A stretch of 64,000 nt of DNA from Enterococcus malodoratus ATCC 43197 (GCF_000407185.1 NZ_KE136482.1:744001-808000); one strand, 5' to 3'. Counted from the stretch's first letter, positions 46,498-55,616 are shown. Notes: generated by a model not told the origin, from the sequence alone. A program made the numbers and translations.

Positions 46498-46596
46498 TGT
46501 CTTTGATAGGCTGAGTTAGTTGATTAAAGATTTGTCTTCCATCTACTTATTGTGAGATTAGTTTTTCTATAGTATTCTTAATTCGAGGTGATTTAA

Positions 46597-47064
46597 GTGA
46601 AAATGGATAAAAGAAAGACTTTACTTACCGTTTTATCCGGATTTCTTTTTGTCATTGCTAGTAGTTTACTAACATTTTGGATCACGCTTACTGTATTTAT
46701 AAAATCGGCTGGATCAACCACAATTTTGACAAAAGAAACTTTCTTACTACTTGTTGCATTAATCATAATTTTTGGAACTATATCTAACTTGATAACTCTC
46801 ATTATTTTTAAAATCGCTTTAAAGAAAAATAGAGTGAAGATGAAGTTTATTATTGAATCTAATAAAGATATTTTGACAATTGTTGCTTTGATTTCCACTT
46901 TTATAATTACTTTGTTAAATACCACTTTCAACGGTGAAAATCCCATAGAACACTATTCCTTTACATTAAGTCTGACAGTTTGGTCTTTAACATTTTCCAT
47001 AACAGCAATTAGTCTCAATTTAATTTATTTTTTTTATTACAGACTCGATACTTATGCTGATTAA
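46597..47064 (+). CDS. Membrane protein of unknown function
   Basis: 155 residues starting at a GTG with GAGGTG 6 bases upstream. Four hydrophobic segments (TVLSGFLFVIASSLLTFWIT; LVALIIIFGTISNLITLIIF; two more in the second half) separated by short basic loops. It lies about 140 bp after the secreted-protein gene. Not recognised. Confidence 0.65.
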   Translation: MKMDKRKTLLTVLSGFLFVIASSLLTFWITLTVFIKSAGSTTILTKETFLLLVALIIIFGTISNLITLIIFKIALKKNRVKMKFIIESNKDILTIVALISTFIITLLNTTFNGENPIEHYSFTLSLTVWSLTFSITAISLNLIYFFYYRLDTYAD

Positions 47065-47429
47065 TTCTTTTCAACAAATATAGAAACTAGTACTCTGCTA
47101 TTGGCGTGGTTAGCTGATCTTTTACTTTCAAAAGCAAAGTAAATCCTAATCAACATCAATCATACTTCCTCATAATTTCCATCAACCTCTTCATCATTTG
47201 CAGAGGTTACTCCGTGGTTTCCTTCTGACTGTTGCCTCTCCTGTTCTACCAGCTTCTATTTCAGTACGCACCTCTTACCTTTTCTCCTAACAGATATCAA
47301 AATGCGCCATAGAATAATATTTCGTCATGTTTCCTACAGGTTGTTTTATCAGCTCAAAGTTAACCACAAATCCATTGAATACGCTCCTTCAGGTTCAGTA
47401 TAATTAATTCAAGATAAAAAAGAATAGAG
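47065..47429. other. Gap with possible decayed coding remnants
   Basis: 365 bp. The minus strand shows short coding-like stretches broken by stops (for example ELIKQPVGNMTKYYSMAHF), suggesting a decayed gene, but nothing assignable. The plus-strand end should hold the promoter of the XRE gene. Confidence 0.3.
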
Positions 47430-48572
47430 GTGATCACTACGAAAGAGATCCGTATAGCTGAAAATATTGCTCGCAAGCGAAAAGAAAAAGGTGTTACGCA
47501 GGAAGAATTGGCAAGTTTCATGGGCGTGTCCAAAGCCTCTGTCTCAAAGTGGGAAACGGGAAAAAGCTATCCCGATGTCCATTTTCTACCACAGCTTGCC
47601 GCCTATTTTAATATCAGTCTGGATGACCTGATGGGCTATGAACCACAATTGACGGATGAAGAAATTCGTGCACTCTATACGAAGTTAATCGACGAATTTG
47701 CCGCAAAACCACTGGATGAAGTGTTGGAACGCTGCCGCGTCATTGCCAAGAAATACTATGCTTGCTCTTCACTGCTCTATCAAATCGCAATTCTTTTACT
47801 CAACTACGCCCCTGAAGCAGAAGATGATGTTCAAAGAAATACCATAATAGCCAAGGCAAAAGCGCTATTTGTACGTGTAAAAGAGCTGTCCGAAAACATC
47901 GAACTGAGGAGGCTCGCCCTTCAAAGTGAAGCTCTTTGCGAAATGATGTGTGACAATCCGCAAAACATCGTCGCACTATTGGAAAAAGAAAACAGGCATG
48001 AGCCGCAACCATCCATCGGGACACTGTTATCCCAGGCACACCAAATGCTTGGCAATCAATTGGAAGCTAAGATCATATCGCAAGGCAGTGTTTTTGATGC
48101 TGTGATCACTCTTTTTTATGAGATCACATCGCACCTTTCCATCTGCTCCGATGATGCCGAAGAATTTGAAGCAATTTGTCAACGCACACTAGTTTTAGAG
48201 GATATTTTTAAAGTACGCTTCCTTTTTCCCTTACCGGTTCTATCTTTCTATATGACGGTCGCACTGGGATACCTGAACCTTGGAAGCACCGATAAGACTC
48301 TTACGATGTTGGAAAACTATACCCTGCTTGCTTCGGAGCCTATTTTTCCGCTTGGCATAGAGTCCGACGACTTTTTTCCATTAATCAAAGAAGCCAGAGA
48401 AAGGCAGATGTCGGGAAGTTCTATTATCATGCCCGTGCTACCTCGCGATGAGCGGGCCATGAAGCGTGAAATTGTTAGTGCGGTGCTGGAAAATCCGGTG
48501 TTCTCTGTGCTGTCTGACTTGCCGCGTTATGAACTGCTGGCCGACAAATTAAACGTATTGCTGCGAGACTGA
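47430..48572 (+). CDS. XRE-family regulator with long C-terminal domain
   Basis: About 380 residues. The N-terminal HTH_3 domain (about 9-65; ENIARKRKEKGVTQEELASF, then SKASVSKWETGKSYPD) is followed by a helical, TPR-like C-terminal region of about 300 residues. AGAGG lies 8 bases before an ACG codon (47442) where homologues would be expected to have ATG (then KEIRIAENIA). The GTG at 47430 overlaps that ribosome site, so the translation start is doubtful. Base composition is richer in G+C than the neighbours, suggesting acquisition. Confidence 0.75.
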   Translation: MITTKEIRIAENIARKRKEKGVTQEELASFMGVSKASVSKWETGKSYPDVHFLPQLAAYFNISLDDLMGYEPQLTDEEIRALYTKLIDEFAAKPLDEVLERCRVIAKKYYACSSLLYQIAILLLNYAPEAEDDVQRNTIIAKAKALFVRVKELSENIELRRLALQSEALCEMMCDNPQNIVALLEKENRHEPQPSIGTLLSQAHQMLGNQLEAKIISQGSVFDAVITLFYEITSHLSICSDDAEEFEAICQRTLVLEDIFKVRFLFPLPVLSFYMTVALGYLNLGSTDKTLTMLENYTLLASEPIFPLGIESDDFFPLIKEARERQMSGSSIIMPVLPRDERAMKREIVSAVLENPVFSVLSDLPRYELLADKLNVLLRD

Positions 48573-48585
48573 CGCGACAACAAAA

Positions 48586-48783
48586 ATGGAGGCTCCCGGT
48601 AAAGAAAGTACCGTTGAAGTGATGAATATACCTAGTTCTATTTGCCCAAACTGCGAAGCGCAGGTAGTTGACAGTATCACCGCTGCCCTAGTGTATAAGA
48701 GCGCAAAAAAATGCAAAGGGGCCACCCTAGATTTCGACAAACTAAGCGGCATTGGTATTATGGCGGGGAAATTATCGAAGTAA
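48586..48783 (+). CDS. Hypothetical 65-residue protein downstream of the XRE gene
   Basis: Frame MEAPGKESTVEVMNIPSSIC, then PNCEAQVVDSITAAL, ending IGIMAGKLSK. It follows the XRE gene by 13 bp and has the same higher G+C content. The pair of Cys (CPNC) is notable. It may be a fragment of a longer gene once controlled by the regulator. No family was recognised. Confidence 0.4.
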   Translation: MEAPGKESTVEVMNIPSSICPNCEAQVVDSITAALVYKSAKKCKGATLDFDKLSGIGIMAGKLSK

Positions 48784-48969
48784 TATCGGGATTCGTTTTA
48801 TACCCATTACTCCTGTTTTATCGGAGAAAATTAACATTAATAATTTAAAATCTATGGCCTCATAATTGGGGCCTTTTTTATGTGTGATAAGCGTGGTTAA
48901 CATAAATAATTTATCTAATATTCAGCTTCTCTTCATTTGCTATAATAGGATAAAAAGGATGTGAGTCTT

Positions 48970-49149
48970 TTGATTAAAAATTATGATGCTTTTTTCAAGT
49001 TTTCAATTGCTCTTTGTATATTCTTCTTTTTCCTGGCGAATTTTTGGAATAGTTCGGCGTTGGAATTTGCTAAAGGTTTTTCAACTTCATTATTGTTGGT
49101 AAGTATCTTTTTTAAAGTCAAAAATGAGCGGAATACTAAAACGAGCTAG
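48970..49149 (+). CDS. Small membrane protein
   Basis: 59 residues from a TTG at 48970, with AGGATGTG upstream; the GTG at 48961 overlaps that site. Two hydrophobic segments (FFKFSIALCIFFFFLANFW and FSTSLLLVSIFF) and a basic, polar tail (KVKNERNTKTS). The stop codon lies within the terminator. Function unknown. Confidence 0.5.
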   Translation: MIKNYDAFFKFSIALCIFFFFLANFWNSSALEFAKGFSTSLLLVSIFFKVKNERNTKTS

Positions 49150-49169
49150 CTGATCTAGTTCGTTTTTTC
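49141..49169 (+). terminator. Terminator overlapping the stop of the small membrane gene
   Basis: ACGAGCTAG / CTAGTTCGT stem with one G-U pair and T6. Confidence 0.75.
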
Positions 49170-49261
49170 TATACTTTAAAATAGTACGCTTATTCTCTGC
49201 CGTTCTTTTTCAGGACTGCATTTATGGTACTATTATATAAATGACTATTAGGAGGAAAATT

Positions 49262-49585
49262 ATGATTACGTTGGAACAATTTGACGAAGTTGACATGAGA
49301 GTTGGTACGATTACCGCCGTTTCCTTGAATAAGAGAGCCAGAAAACCGGCTTATAAAGTGACGGTCGATCTAGGAGAATTGGGGAGTAAAACGAGTTCGG
49401 CACAGTTGACTAACTATGAACCAGAAGAAATTATCGGCAAACAAGTTGTTTGTGTATGCAGCTTTGAACCCATCCGAATTGGCGATGTCAAAAGTGAGAT
49501 TAGAATACTAGGCAGTGATACTGAAGATGGCTGTATTCTATTAACCTCTTTGGGCAAAGTTAAAGACGGAAGCAAAATATTTTAA
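49262..49585 (+). CDS. csaA: CsaA-type tRNA-binding-domain protein
   Basis: 107 residues from the ATG at 49262 (AGGAGG 6 bases upstream; the frame is open from 49241). The OB-fold tRNA-binding domain covers the whole protein: FDEVDMRVGTITAV, then SAQLTNYEPEEIIGKQVV and KSEIRILGSD. CsaA-type proteins are proposed secretion chaperones or tRNA-binding proteins. It has its own promoter region and terminator. Confidence 0.85.
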   Translation: MITLEQFDEVDMRVGTITAVSLNKRARKPAYKVTVDLGELGSKTSSAQLTNYEPEEIIGKQVVCVCSFEPIRIGDVKSEIRILGSDTEDGCILLTSLGKVKDGSKIF

Positions 49586-49600
49586 AATAAATTTTGATTG

Positions 49601-49634
49601 GACCGCTTGTTTTCGGATAAGTGGTCTTTTTTTT
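49601..49634 (+). terminator. Terminator of the CsaA-type gene
   Basis: GACCGCTT / AAGTGGTC hairpin (one G-U pair) followed by eight T. Confidence 0.85.
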
Positions 49635-49794
49635 CGTTGGATTACTGAACTTCTTCAATTTGGATCAACACCAATCCGATGATAATTCGATATCACATTC
49701 TTTTCATTCTCAATTACATAGTCACTTTTCTTGATATTTTTGAAGTAAACAGATTTCTAAATATGATAAAATTGAAACGAAAAGGAGTGATCTG

Positions 49795-50202
49795 ATGTTT
49801 CATTTAGTACTAATACTATTTCCTTTGATCCTTACTGCTTTGATTATTCCAATCCTTTTATTTGGCTTATCTTCAATTCTTATCAGTATCTTTGGTGGTA
49901 CTGCCACGGCGATTCTTATTAAAGATCGAACAGTAAAGCTTCTGCTTTTTATCGTTTTTGCTATTTTATCAATGGTAGGAGCAGTTTTCTTATTCCCATT
50001 TATCGCTATTTATACCCCTCTGCCACTTAATTATTACCCGATCGTTTTTAATGGGCTGTTTACTTTTATCGGTATCTTTTCAGTTGTCGGGATTATCCAA
50101 TCACGTTCCCTACGAAATAAATACGGTAAAATAATCTTTCTATCCGTATTCAGCATAATGATTTTGGCGGTGGGAGTACTTCTATTGTTGCAAATTCTTT
50201 AA
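49795..50202 (+). CDS. Membrane protein of unknown function
   Basis: 135 residues, about four membrane segments (LVLILFPLILTALIIPILLF; LLFIVFAILSMVGAVFLF; VFNGLFTFIGIFSVVGIIQS; IFLSVFSIMILAVGVLLLLQ). AAAAGGAG precedes the ATG by 7-8 bases. It is a single gene; no family recognised. Confidence 0.65.
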   Translation: MFHLVLILFPLILTALIIPILLFGLSSILISIFGGTATAILIKDRTVKLLLFIVFAILSMVGAVFLFPFIAIYTPLPLNYYPIVFNGLFTFIGIFSVVGIIQSRSLRNKYGKIIFLSVFSIMILAVGVLLLLQIL

Positions 50203-50271
50203 GCTCGGGCGGTTCTACCTTCCATATTATGTTGGAACCTCACTTTTATTAAATTTTATGGAGGTACTATT

Positions 50272-50916
50272 TTGAAAATTGGAATTATTTCCGCGATGGA
50301 ATTGGAAATTCAACCCTTGATAGAACGATTATCTCCTATAGAAACATTCGAATACCTAGGAAAAAAATTCTCTGTTTCAACTCAAAACGATCATCAATTC
50401 ATTTTGCTCTGCTCTGGGCAAGGTAAAACGAATAGTTCCATTTACACCCAGGTATTGATTGACAAATTCGCTCCAGAGTTGATTCTTAATATCGGTATTT
50501 GTGGCGGTATATCTTCTAGCTCTTCTTTATCAGACATTTTTCTTGGGAAGAAATATTGTCATTACGACATTCGTAAAAAGCAATCACAGCTCAAATTCCC
50601 TTATCAACTCTTTTTCGAAGCAGATAACCATGCCCTTCATTCATTTTCAACTCATGATCCAACATTAAAGCTAGGTACTTTTGGTACAGGTGAAGGTTTC
50701 GTCACTACTTCTGAACAAAGAAACGCATTAATTAATGACTTTCATATTGACTGCGTTGACATGGAATCAGCCTCGATAGCTCAATGCTGCTTTTTGAACA
50801 GGGTTCGCTTTTTATCCATACGTGTTGTTTCTGACAAGGCGGATTCTCAGGCGGTTACTATCGGAGAAATGAGGCAAAAAGAATTGATGACAAAATTTTT
50901 GATCTCATATGCTTAA
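50272..50916 (+). CDS. MTA/SAH nucleosidase-family protein
   Basis: 214 residues from a TTG with GGAGG 7 bases upstream. The PNP/UDP phosphorylase fold is clear: MKIGIISAMELEIQPLIERL, LNIGICGGISSS, then VDMESASIAQCC (catalytic Glu and ribose contact) and SIRVVSDKAD (catalytic Asp). These match 5'-methylthioadenosine/S-adenosylhomocysteine nucleosidases. The middle is divergent from typical Pfs, so it may be a second, specialised enzyme acting on another nucleoside. It is a single gene. Confidence 0.75.
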   Translation: MKIGIISAMELEIQPLIERLSPIETFEYLGKKFSVSTQNDHQFILLCSGQGKTNSSIYTQVLIDKFAPELILNIGICGGISSSSSLSDIFLGKKYCHYDIRKKQSQLKFPYQLFFEADNHALHSFSTHDPTLKLGTFGTGEGFVTTSEQRNALINDFHIDCVDMESASIAQCCFLNRVRFLSIRVVSDKADSQAVTIGEMRQKELMTKFLISYA

Positions 50917-50929
50917 TCTATAAAATCGA

Positions 50930-51310
50930 CTAAGCTTTTTTATTTAGGGTTCATTCATGTTTTTCTTTCTGTATGTATTTAGGTCGCTCAAGGTGATGTT
51001 CAAAAAACAGGAGAAAGTTTTATAAATATTTCTTGGAGGCGACATTCTTTTAGTACAAGTATAAATTTAGGAATATGTCTAGATTATTTTGTAACGCATC
51101 AAAAGATCACTAATCATTGATGGACTACTCGACTATTAACTTTTAGGTTTGATATCTATTACAGATACCGCTATGAATTTTAGAGAGGAATTGACGATTC
51201 TGAGACGTGTACAAGGTCTTTTCAAAACCATTTCCCCGAGCGACTCCATTTCCTCCGTTAACAGACTAAAAACTAAATGGTATAATCATTGAAAAAATGG
51301 AGGATATCAT
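50930..51310. other. Gap with a short decayed frame
   Basis: An open plus-strand frame (50983-51120) without a start codon reads GDVQKTGESFINISWRRHSF and onwards; RRHSFST loosely recalls the box of tyrosine recombinases, but this is weak. No functional gene is called. The promoter of the next gene should lie after 51200. Confidence 0.3.
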
Positions 51311-51634
51311 ATGAAATTAAGCAGCTCATTCGAATCATTTGCAAAAGATGCTCCTGAACATCAACAGGCTTTTGGTCAATTAGTAAAAACTTGGGGTGAT
51401 TTAAGTGCCCTGGAGGATAAAACAAATCATTTATCTTATCTCGCGGTCCTTGCGGCAACAGGAAAAACGAGTGGTATCCCATTCCACGTTATGCTGGCAA
51501 AAAAATCTGGTGCGTCTAGACAAGAAGTGATCAGTGCAATCTTAATCGGCCTTCCTGCCGTTGGAAATGAAATCATCAACGCCCTGCCGATAGCCGTTGA
51601 AGCTTACGACGTAAATGAATCGTTAAACTCCTAA
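51311..51634 (+). CDS. Carboxymuconolactone decarboxylase-family protein without CxxC
   Basis: 107 residues. CMD/AhpD fold: FESFAKDAPEHQQAFGQLVK, HLSYLAVLAATGKTSGIPFH, then KKSGASRQEVISAILIGLP. The family's redox CxxC is replaced (TGKTSGIPFH keeps only the His), so peroxidase-type activity is unlikely. TGGAGG lies 9 bases before the ATG. A single gene. Confidence 0.75.
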   Translation: MKLSSSFESFAKDAPEHQQAFGQLVKTWGDLSALEDKTNHLSYLAVLAATGKTSGIPFHVMLAKKSGASRQEVISAILIGLPAVGNEIINALPIAVEAYDVNESLNS

Positions 51635-51654
51635 CATTAGTTAGGAGTTTTTTT
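51626..51654 (+). terminator. Terminator of the CMD-family gene
   Basis: AACTCCTAAC-atta-GTTAGGAGTT hairpin with T8, overlapping the stop codon. Confidence 0.9.
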
Positions 51655-51721
51655 TCTTGATATTTATAACTCGTCAACTTAAATAAGGTATATCAAAAAC
51701 GCCTTTGTCCAAGGCTATTTT

Positions 51722-52543
51722 TTAAGAAAGCTCTATCGGTTTATTAACATTCGCATATCGGCGTATTGTACGAATTCCTAATATACAAAGCGGTAGAGTC
51801 GCCATAATCATAATCAGCCCCATCGATAAGGGCAGGTCTGTCACGGTTGAAGCGGCTTCGACAACTTTGGGTGATTCTGTAAACTCTTGCTGGAAAAACA
51901 AAGTCAGAAAATCAAAAACGGAATGCAGCAGAATAACAGACCACATATTCCCTCTCTTTAAAAAGACACCACATAGATAAATCCCAATAAATGTACTAAA
52001 AATAATCTGCGTCATCGTCGCGATCAGAAGACCATCGGTATAATTCAGCAGATGCACCAAACCAAACAATATGCTGGAAACAATTGCGCTGATGAGTATC
52101 CCGTTCTTTTTGTCACGCCATGAAGAGGCCATGCTCTGAAAAACGACACCGCGCATTAGAACTTCTTCAAATAGCCCGGTACAAAACATATCAAAGAGAA
52201 AGGCCATCAAAATAAGAGCGTTTAACCCCTCGCCAAAAGCGGAAAAATCCAATGATAATACTTGTACAACTAAATATACGGCTCCAATTAAGAGTAATAC
52301 CCAACCATCAAAAAAAACTTTGACAATTCCACTTGCCCGAAATAAGCCTTTCCCCATGCCTAACAAGAACATAAGCACGACGAGTAATACGGATACTGCG
52401 AAACGTCCTTTTAAGTTGGTGAGTATCAGCCCCCATCCGAGAGAGCCATCATCAGGAAGAAATATGAGCCACATAGAGATCGAGATGACAATAACTGAAA
52501 ATATGATTGGAAAACGTTTGGCTAGACTACGAAATTTGTGCAT
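51722..52543 (-). CDS. CPBP-family intramembrane glutamic protease
   Basis: 273 residues with about seven membrane segments. All three CPBP motifs are present: FEEVLMRGVVFQS (EExxxR), FGLVHLLN (FxxxH) and LHSVFDF. Unlike the homologue at 20150, the active-site set is complete. Members process prenylated proteins or pheromone precursors, or confer bacteriocin immunity; the substrate here is unknown. Confidence 0.85.
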   Translation of the reverse strand: MHKFRSLAKRFPIIFSVIVISISMWLIFLPDDGSLGWGLILTNLKGRFAVSVLLVVLMFLLGMGKGLFRASGIVKVFFDGWVLLLIGAVYLVVQVLSLDFSAFGEGLNALILMAFLFDMFCTGLFEEVLMRGVVFQSMASSWRDKKNGILISAIVSSILFGLVHLLNYTDGLLIATMTQIIFSTFIGIYLCGVFLKRGNMWSVILLHSVFDFLTLFFQQEFTESPKVVEAASTVTDLPLSMGLIMIMATLPLCILGIRTIRRYANVNKPIELS

Positions 52544-53066
52544 TAATAGAGTCCTTTCTTATTTGTTTCTATTAGAACAAGTATACCCGCAAAATATCGG
52601 AATATACCACTATTTCTTTGGTATATTCATTGAAAACAAGTGGAGAATGATCTGATATGTTAAAAAGATTACTCAAATTGTTATCATTCTATGATAAACA
52701 CTCTTTCTTATTTTGTTTAGTTTTGTTTCTAAATTTGTAGGCAATGATCAAACTACAAGATATCTTACATATTGATTTTCCATTATTCTCACTATCTCGG
52801 TTATTACTTGAATTTTTGGGAGTTATCTCCTTTTTCATTTCTCTAATTGTCATCGCATTAATAGCTACTAGCGATTCCCATCAGTAATCTATCTATTACT
52901 TTATTTCTTGGTGACTACATCGATTTAACAGTAGTTTTTTCTGTAATTACCCCAATTAGCACTGCTTATTTTCCTATTAGTCGAAACACAAAAACGAACG
53001 TACGTTTGACTAGAATTCAGACTACTGCTATCATGTTAATTAAATTGAATCGGAGGGAGTTTTTTT
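52544..53066. other. Gap containing a broken mini-gene
   Basis: Apart from the interrupted frame at 52657-52887 and promoters for the flanking genes, no gene is seen. A ribosome site GGAGGGAG for the next gene is at about 53050. Confidence 0.35.
52657..52887 (+). pseudogene. Small membrane protein split by a nonsense codon
   Basis: The ATG at 52657 has GGAG upstream. The frame reads MLKRLLKLLSFYDKHSFLFC and on to an in-frame TAG at 52738, then continues in the same frame for 48 codons with a second hydrophobic segment (LLEFLGVISFFISLIVIALI) to TAA at 52885. One point mutation would restore a 76-residue two-span protein. Confidence 0.4.
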
Positions 53067-53678
53067 ATGATTAATATGTTCTTATCTTCATCATTTTCAG
53101 ATGTAGCCGAAAAATTTACGAATTATCTCAAGGATTTCCCTAATGAGAGGCGGGTTACTTTTATCCCCACGGCCAGCTTAGTTGAAGAGGTCGATTTTTT
53201 TGTTGATGAGGCTAAACAAGTATTTGAAAATTTGAATTTCAGCGTAGATGTATTGGACATTTCAACTGAAAACAGCTCCACGATCGCCAACACTCTCGAA
53301 AAAAATGATTTCATTTATATCTCAGGCGGTAATACCTTTTATTTGTTGGAACAATTGAAAGCATCTGGGGCATTTGAAGTGCTACTTTCTAAAATAAACG
53401 CAGGTAAAATTTACATCGGTGAGTCCGCTGGCGCCGTAATCACTTCCGAGAATATCGACTACGCTTCTCAGATGGATGACAAATCTAAAGCTCCTACTCT
53501 GAATTCTTATACCGGACTAAATTTGATTCCCTATTACCCGCTTCCGCACTATAAAGAAGAGCCATTTTCTCAAATCACTATCGATATCTTCAACAAATAC
53601 GATAAAATAAATGACATGATTCCACTTACTAACAGTGAAGCGCTTATAGTAAAAGACACCTCTTTGACAGTTATCTAA
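53067..53678 (+). CDS. Peptidase S51-family (dipeptidase E-like) protein
   Basis: 203 residues, class I glutamine amidotransferase-like fold. FIYISGGNTFYLLEQL and the nucleophile elbow KIYIGESAGAVITS (Ser at about residue 122) mark the S51 family, which cleaves Asp-X dipeptides. PYYPLPHYKEEP supplies the probable catalytic His. Length is close to the family norm of about 205-230, with a slightly short C-terminus. Confidence 0.85.
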   Translation: MINMFLSSSFSDVAEKFTNYLKDFPNERRVTFIPTASLVEEVDFFVDEAKQVFENLNFSVDVLDISTENSSTIANTLEKNDFIYISGGNTFYLLEQLKASGAFEVLLSKINAGKIYIGESAGAVITSENIDYASQMDDKSKAPTLNSYTGLNLIPYYPLPHYKEEPFSQITIDIFNKYDKINDMIPLTNSEALIVKDTSLTVI

Positions 53679-53696
53679 AATATGGTTTTGATCTCT

Positions 53697-53724
53697 AGCT
53701 GCAGGTTTTCCTGCAGCTTTTTTT
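53697..53724 (+). terminator. Terminator of the S51-family gene
   Basis: AGCTGCAGG-tttt-CCTGCAGCT hairpin followed by T7. Confidence 0.9.
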
Positions 53725-53838
53725 GTTTAAAAATGGAGTTATCCCAGCTCGTACCTTAATTAACTTCCCTACTCTTTCTTATCGAGTAATGAAGTGCTAG
53801 AATGAATCCAGATAAAACTATATTGCGAGGTGCCGATA

Positions 53839-54081
53839 ATGATTGAATTGATTTTAGGTCTATTAGTACTGATCTGGCCGTTGGCTAAAGTGCCACAACT
53901 ATTGAAAAACAAACAATTACAAGGGGTTTATTTTACTTCAGATAAAAGAATTTTTATCCCTAAATATATGAATTTTGGGAATGGCTTAAACACCAATAAT
54001 AAAATCGGATTTGTCATAAATGTCCTGCTTGGTACGCTTTTGATTGTTGCTGGAATCCTTGATTTGGTTAGCTTGGGGTAA
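53839..54081 (+). CDS. Small membrane protein
   Basis: 80 residues from the ATG at 53839 (GAGGTG 7 bases upstream; the frame is open from 53830). Two hydrophobic segments (MIELILGLLVLIWPLAKVPQ and VINVLLGTLLIVAGILDLVS) flank a polar loop with YFTSDKRIFIPKYMNFGNGL. Not recognised. Confidence 0.6.
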   Translation: MIELILGLLVLIWPLAKVPQLLKNKQLQGVYFTSDKRIFIPKYMNFGNGLNTNNKIGFVINVLLGTLLIVAGILDLVSLG

Positions 54082-54167
54082 TTGATTTCCACAATAAACC
54101 TCAAGAGTTGCCCTAGTCTTCCGTTAATGAACGAAGAGTTTTCTTAAAGTTTTAGGGAGAATCCATC

Positions 54168-54452
54168 ATGAAAAAAATATGCTTTGTATTAACTGTCAAC
54201 TTCGGTTCATTATTCGCTGACACGGAGTTTCTGAAAGAGTATTTTTCTAAGGATTACGACGTTTCCCTTAACTATCTTCGAGATAAAGACTCCGTTGATT
54301 ATTTGGTAGTTTCTGTGCCATTTACTCCTTTTAAAAATGAGAATGATCTTCCAATAATCGAAGTACCGGCAGTCTTATTTATGGAAAAGGATTTTGAAAC
54401 AATAAAGGACTATATCGATAATTATTTTGCCAGTACGCAAGCAAAAAACTAA
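54168..54452 (+). CDS. Hypothetical cytosolic protein
   Basis: 94 residues starting MKKICFVLTVNFGSLFADTE, with TTAGGGAG about 10 bases before the ATG. The pattern of alternating strands and helices suggests a small alpha/beta fold, somewhat like PTS EIIB-type or response-regulator-size proteins, but no active-site motif was identified. Followed by a very strong terminator. Confidence 0.6.
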   Translation: MKKICFVLTVNFGSLFADTEFLKEYFSKDYDVSLNYLRDKDSVDYLVVSVPFTPFKNENDLPIIEVPAVLFMEKDFETIKDYIDNYFASTQAKN

Positions 54453-54465
54453 CTTAAGTTCAACC

Positions 54466-54505
54466 AAAGAAGCAGCCTACAATAAAATGTAGGCTGCTTC
54501 TTTTC
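54466..54505. terminator. Bidirectional terminator between convergent genes
   Basis: AAAGAAGCAGCCTACA and its complement around ATAAAA, with T-runs on both strands. Confidence 0.9.
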
Positions 54506-54557
54506 TTGATGCAATAAAATCAAGTTCAGTAAAGGTGAGTATTATTCATTTACCCTA

Positions 54558-55169
54558 TTATTTTTCTCTGTAATAGGCCGTATCTGGGATACCACCATTT
54601 TCCTTAGTAGCAAACAGCGTTGTTCCGCCGTTGTTTCCCATGATAATTCGATCGTAATTTGAATCAGTTCCATCTGTATCTATCCCCTCAGATGGACTGG
54701 TTCCCTTCAAAGCGAGCATTAAGTTCATTCCATTAGGTGCAGGAGCCGGATCAAACGACAGGAAGATTACGTTGCTCTGTTTTTCTGGTTTGCTTAATGA
54801 AAATTCTGTTGCCCCACCAACCCCTTCACCAGATAAAGTGACTGAACCATTATTGAATGTTAATTGGTAGCCATTTGAATTTGTCCAAGTTCCATTCAAA
54901 GAACTATAATCGTTATTCAATATAGCTTCTTCCACCAATCCAGTCGTAACGTTTTGTTTCTCTGAACTATTTGTAGCAGCAGTGTGAGATTCTGCTGACG
55001 TTGAACTAGTCGTTTTGCTGCTACTTGCAGTGGATTCTATAGCCGAGCTAGAACTTACTTGACTACTTTTTTCTTTTGAACTGTCTGTAGTTTTTGATGA
55101 ATTATTTGTACAGCCTACCAATATTATTCCCGTAAGTGATGCTAGTAAAAGAAATTTTAAATACTTCAT
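54558..55169 (-). CDS. DUF6287-type lipoprotein
   Basis: 203 residues. Lipobox VGCT at about residue 20 after MKYLKFLLLASLTGIIL. A long Ser/Thr/Lys linker (about 22-75) precedes the C-terminal domain with SLNGTWTNSNGYQLTFNN, which matches DUF6287 in character. It is surface-exposed; function unknown. AGGAGGGGAAG precedes the ATG. Confidence 0.75.
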   Translation of the reverse strand: MKYLKFLLLASLTGIILVGCTNNSSKTTDSSKEKSSQVSSSSAIESTASSSKTTSSTSAESHTAATNSSEKQNVTTGLVEEAILNNDYSSLNGTWTNSNGYQLTFNNGSVTLSGEGVGGATEFSLSKPEKQSNVIFLSFDPAPAPNGMNLMLALKGTSPSEGIDTDGTDSNYDRIIMGNNGGTTLFATKENGGIPDTAYYREK

Positions 55170-55616
55170 TTCTTCCCCTCCTAATTATTTTTCAGTTCTT
55201 CCTTAATCCCTTTTATTGTATCACAACCCTTAATTTCGAAAGATTTCTTCTCATTAGTTGTTGCGCCTTTTTTGTGGATCTAGTCAATCATTAGTCAGAT
55301 GATTAAGCGACACTAGCCAATGCATTCATCGATTAAAAAGCTCAAAAATCAGCTCATTCATCTAACCCTACTTTTCACGAACAGGTTTCAATGATCGAAC
55401 CACGAACATCTTAACTCACTAGTCTATCGTCCAAACAAAAAACGAGATGCCAAGTTACTCGGTCATCTCGTTTGGACTAAAAAATCTTTTATCAGTTTAT
55501 TAAGTTTTATCTGACAATAAATCAGAATATCTTGTTGATTGTCTATGCTAGTAAGTTTTCTAAAATAGCTATGACCTATTTTCCTTTTCTATATGGCGAC
55601 CCTAGTCAAACCTCAA
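55170..55616. other. Intergenic region
   Basis: 447 bp. It holds the lipoprotein promoter region and the arcA terminator at 55433-55478. No gene is seen. Confidence 0.35.
55433..55478 (-). terminator. Terminator downstream of the arcA fragment
   Basis: Nested stem CCAAAC...AACGAGATG with CATCTCGTTTGG, strong in both directions. It ends minus-strand transcription after arcA, so no arcB follows in this operon. Confidence 0.65.

Noticed and set aside
50983-51120. Tyrosine recombinase fragment (RRHSFST box)
   Set aside because: Only one short motif resembles the family, and the order of flanking motifs is wrong; left as an unassigned decayed frame.
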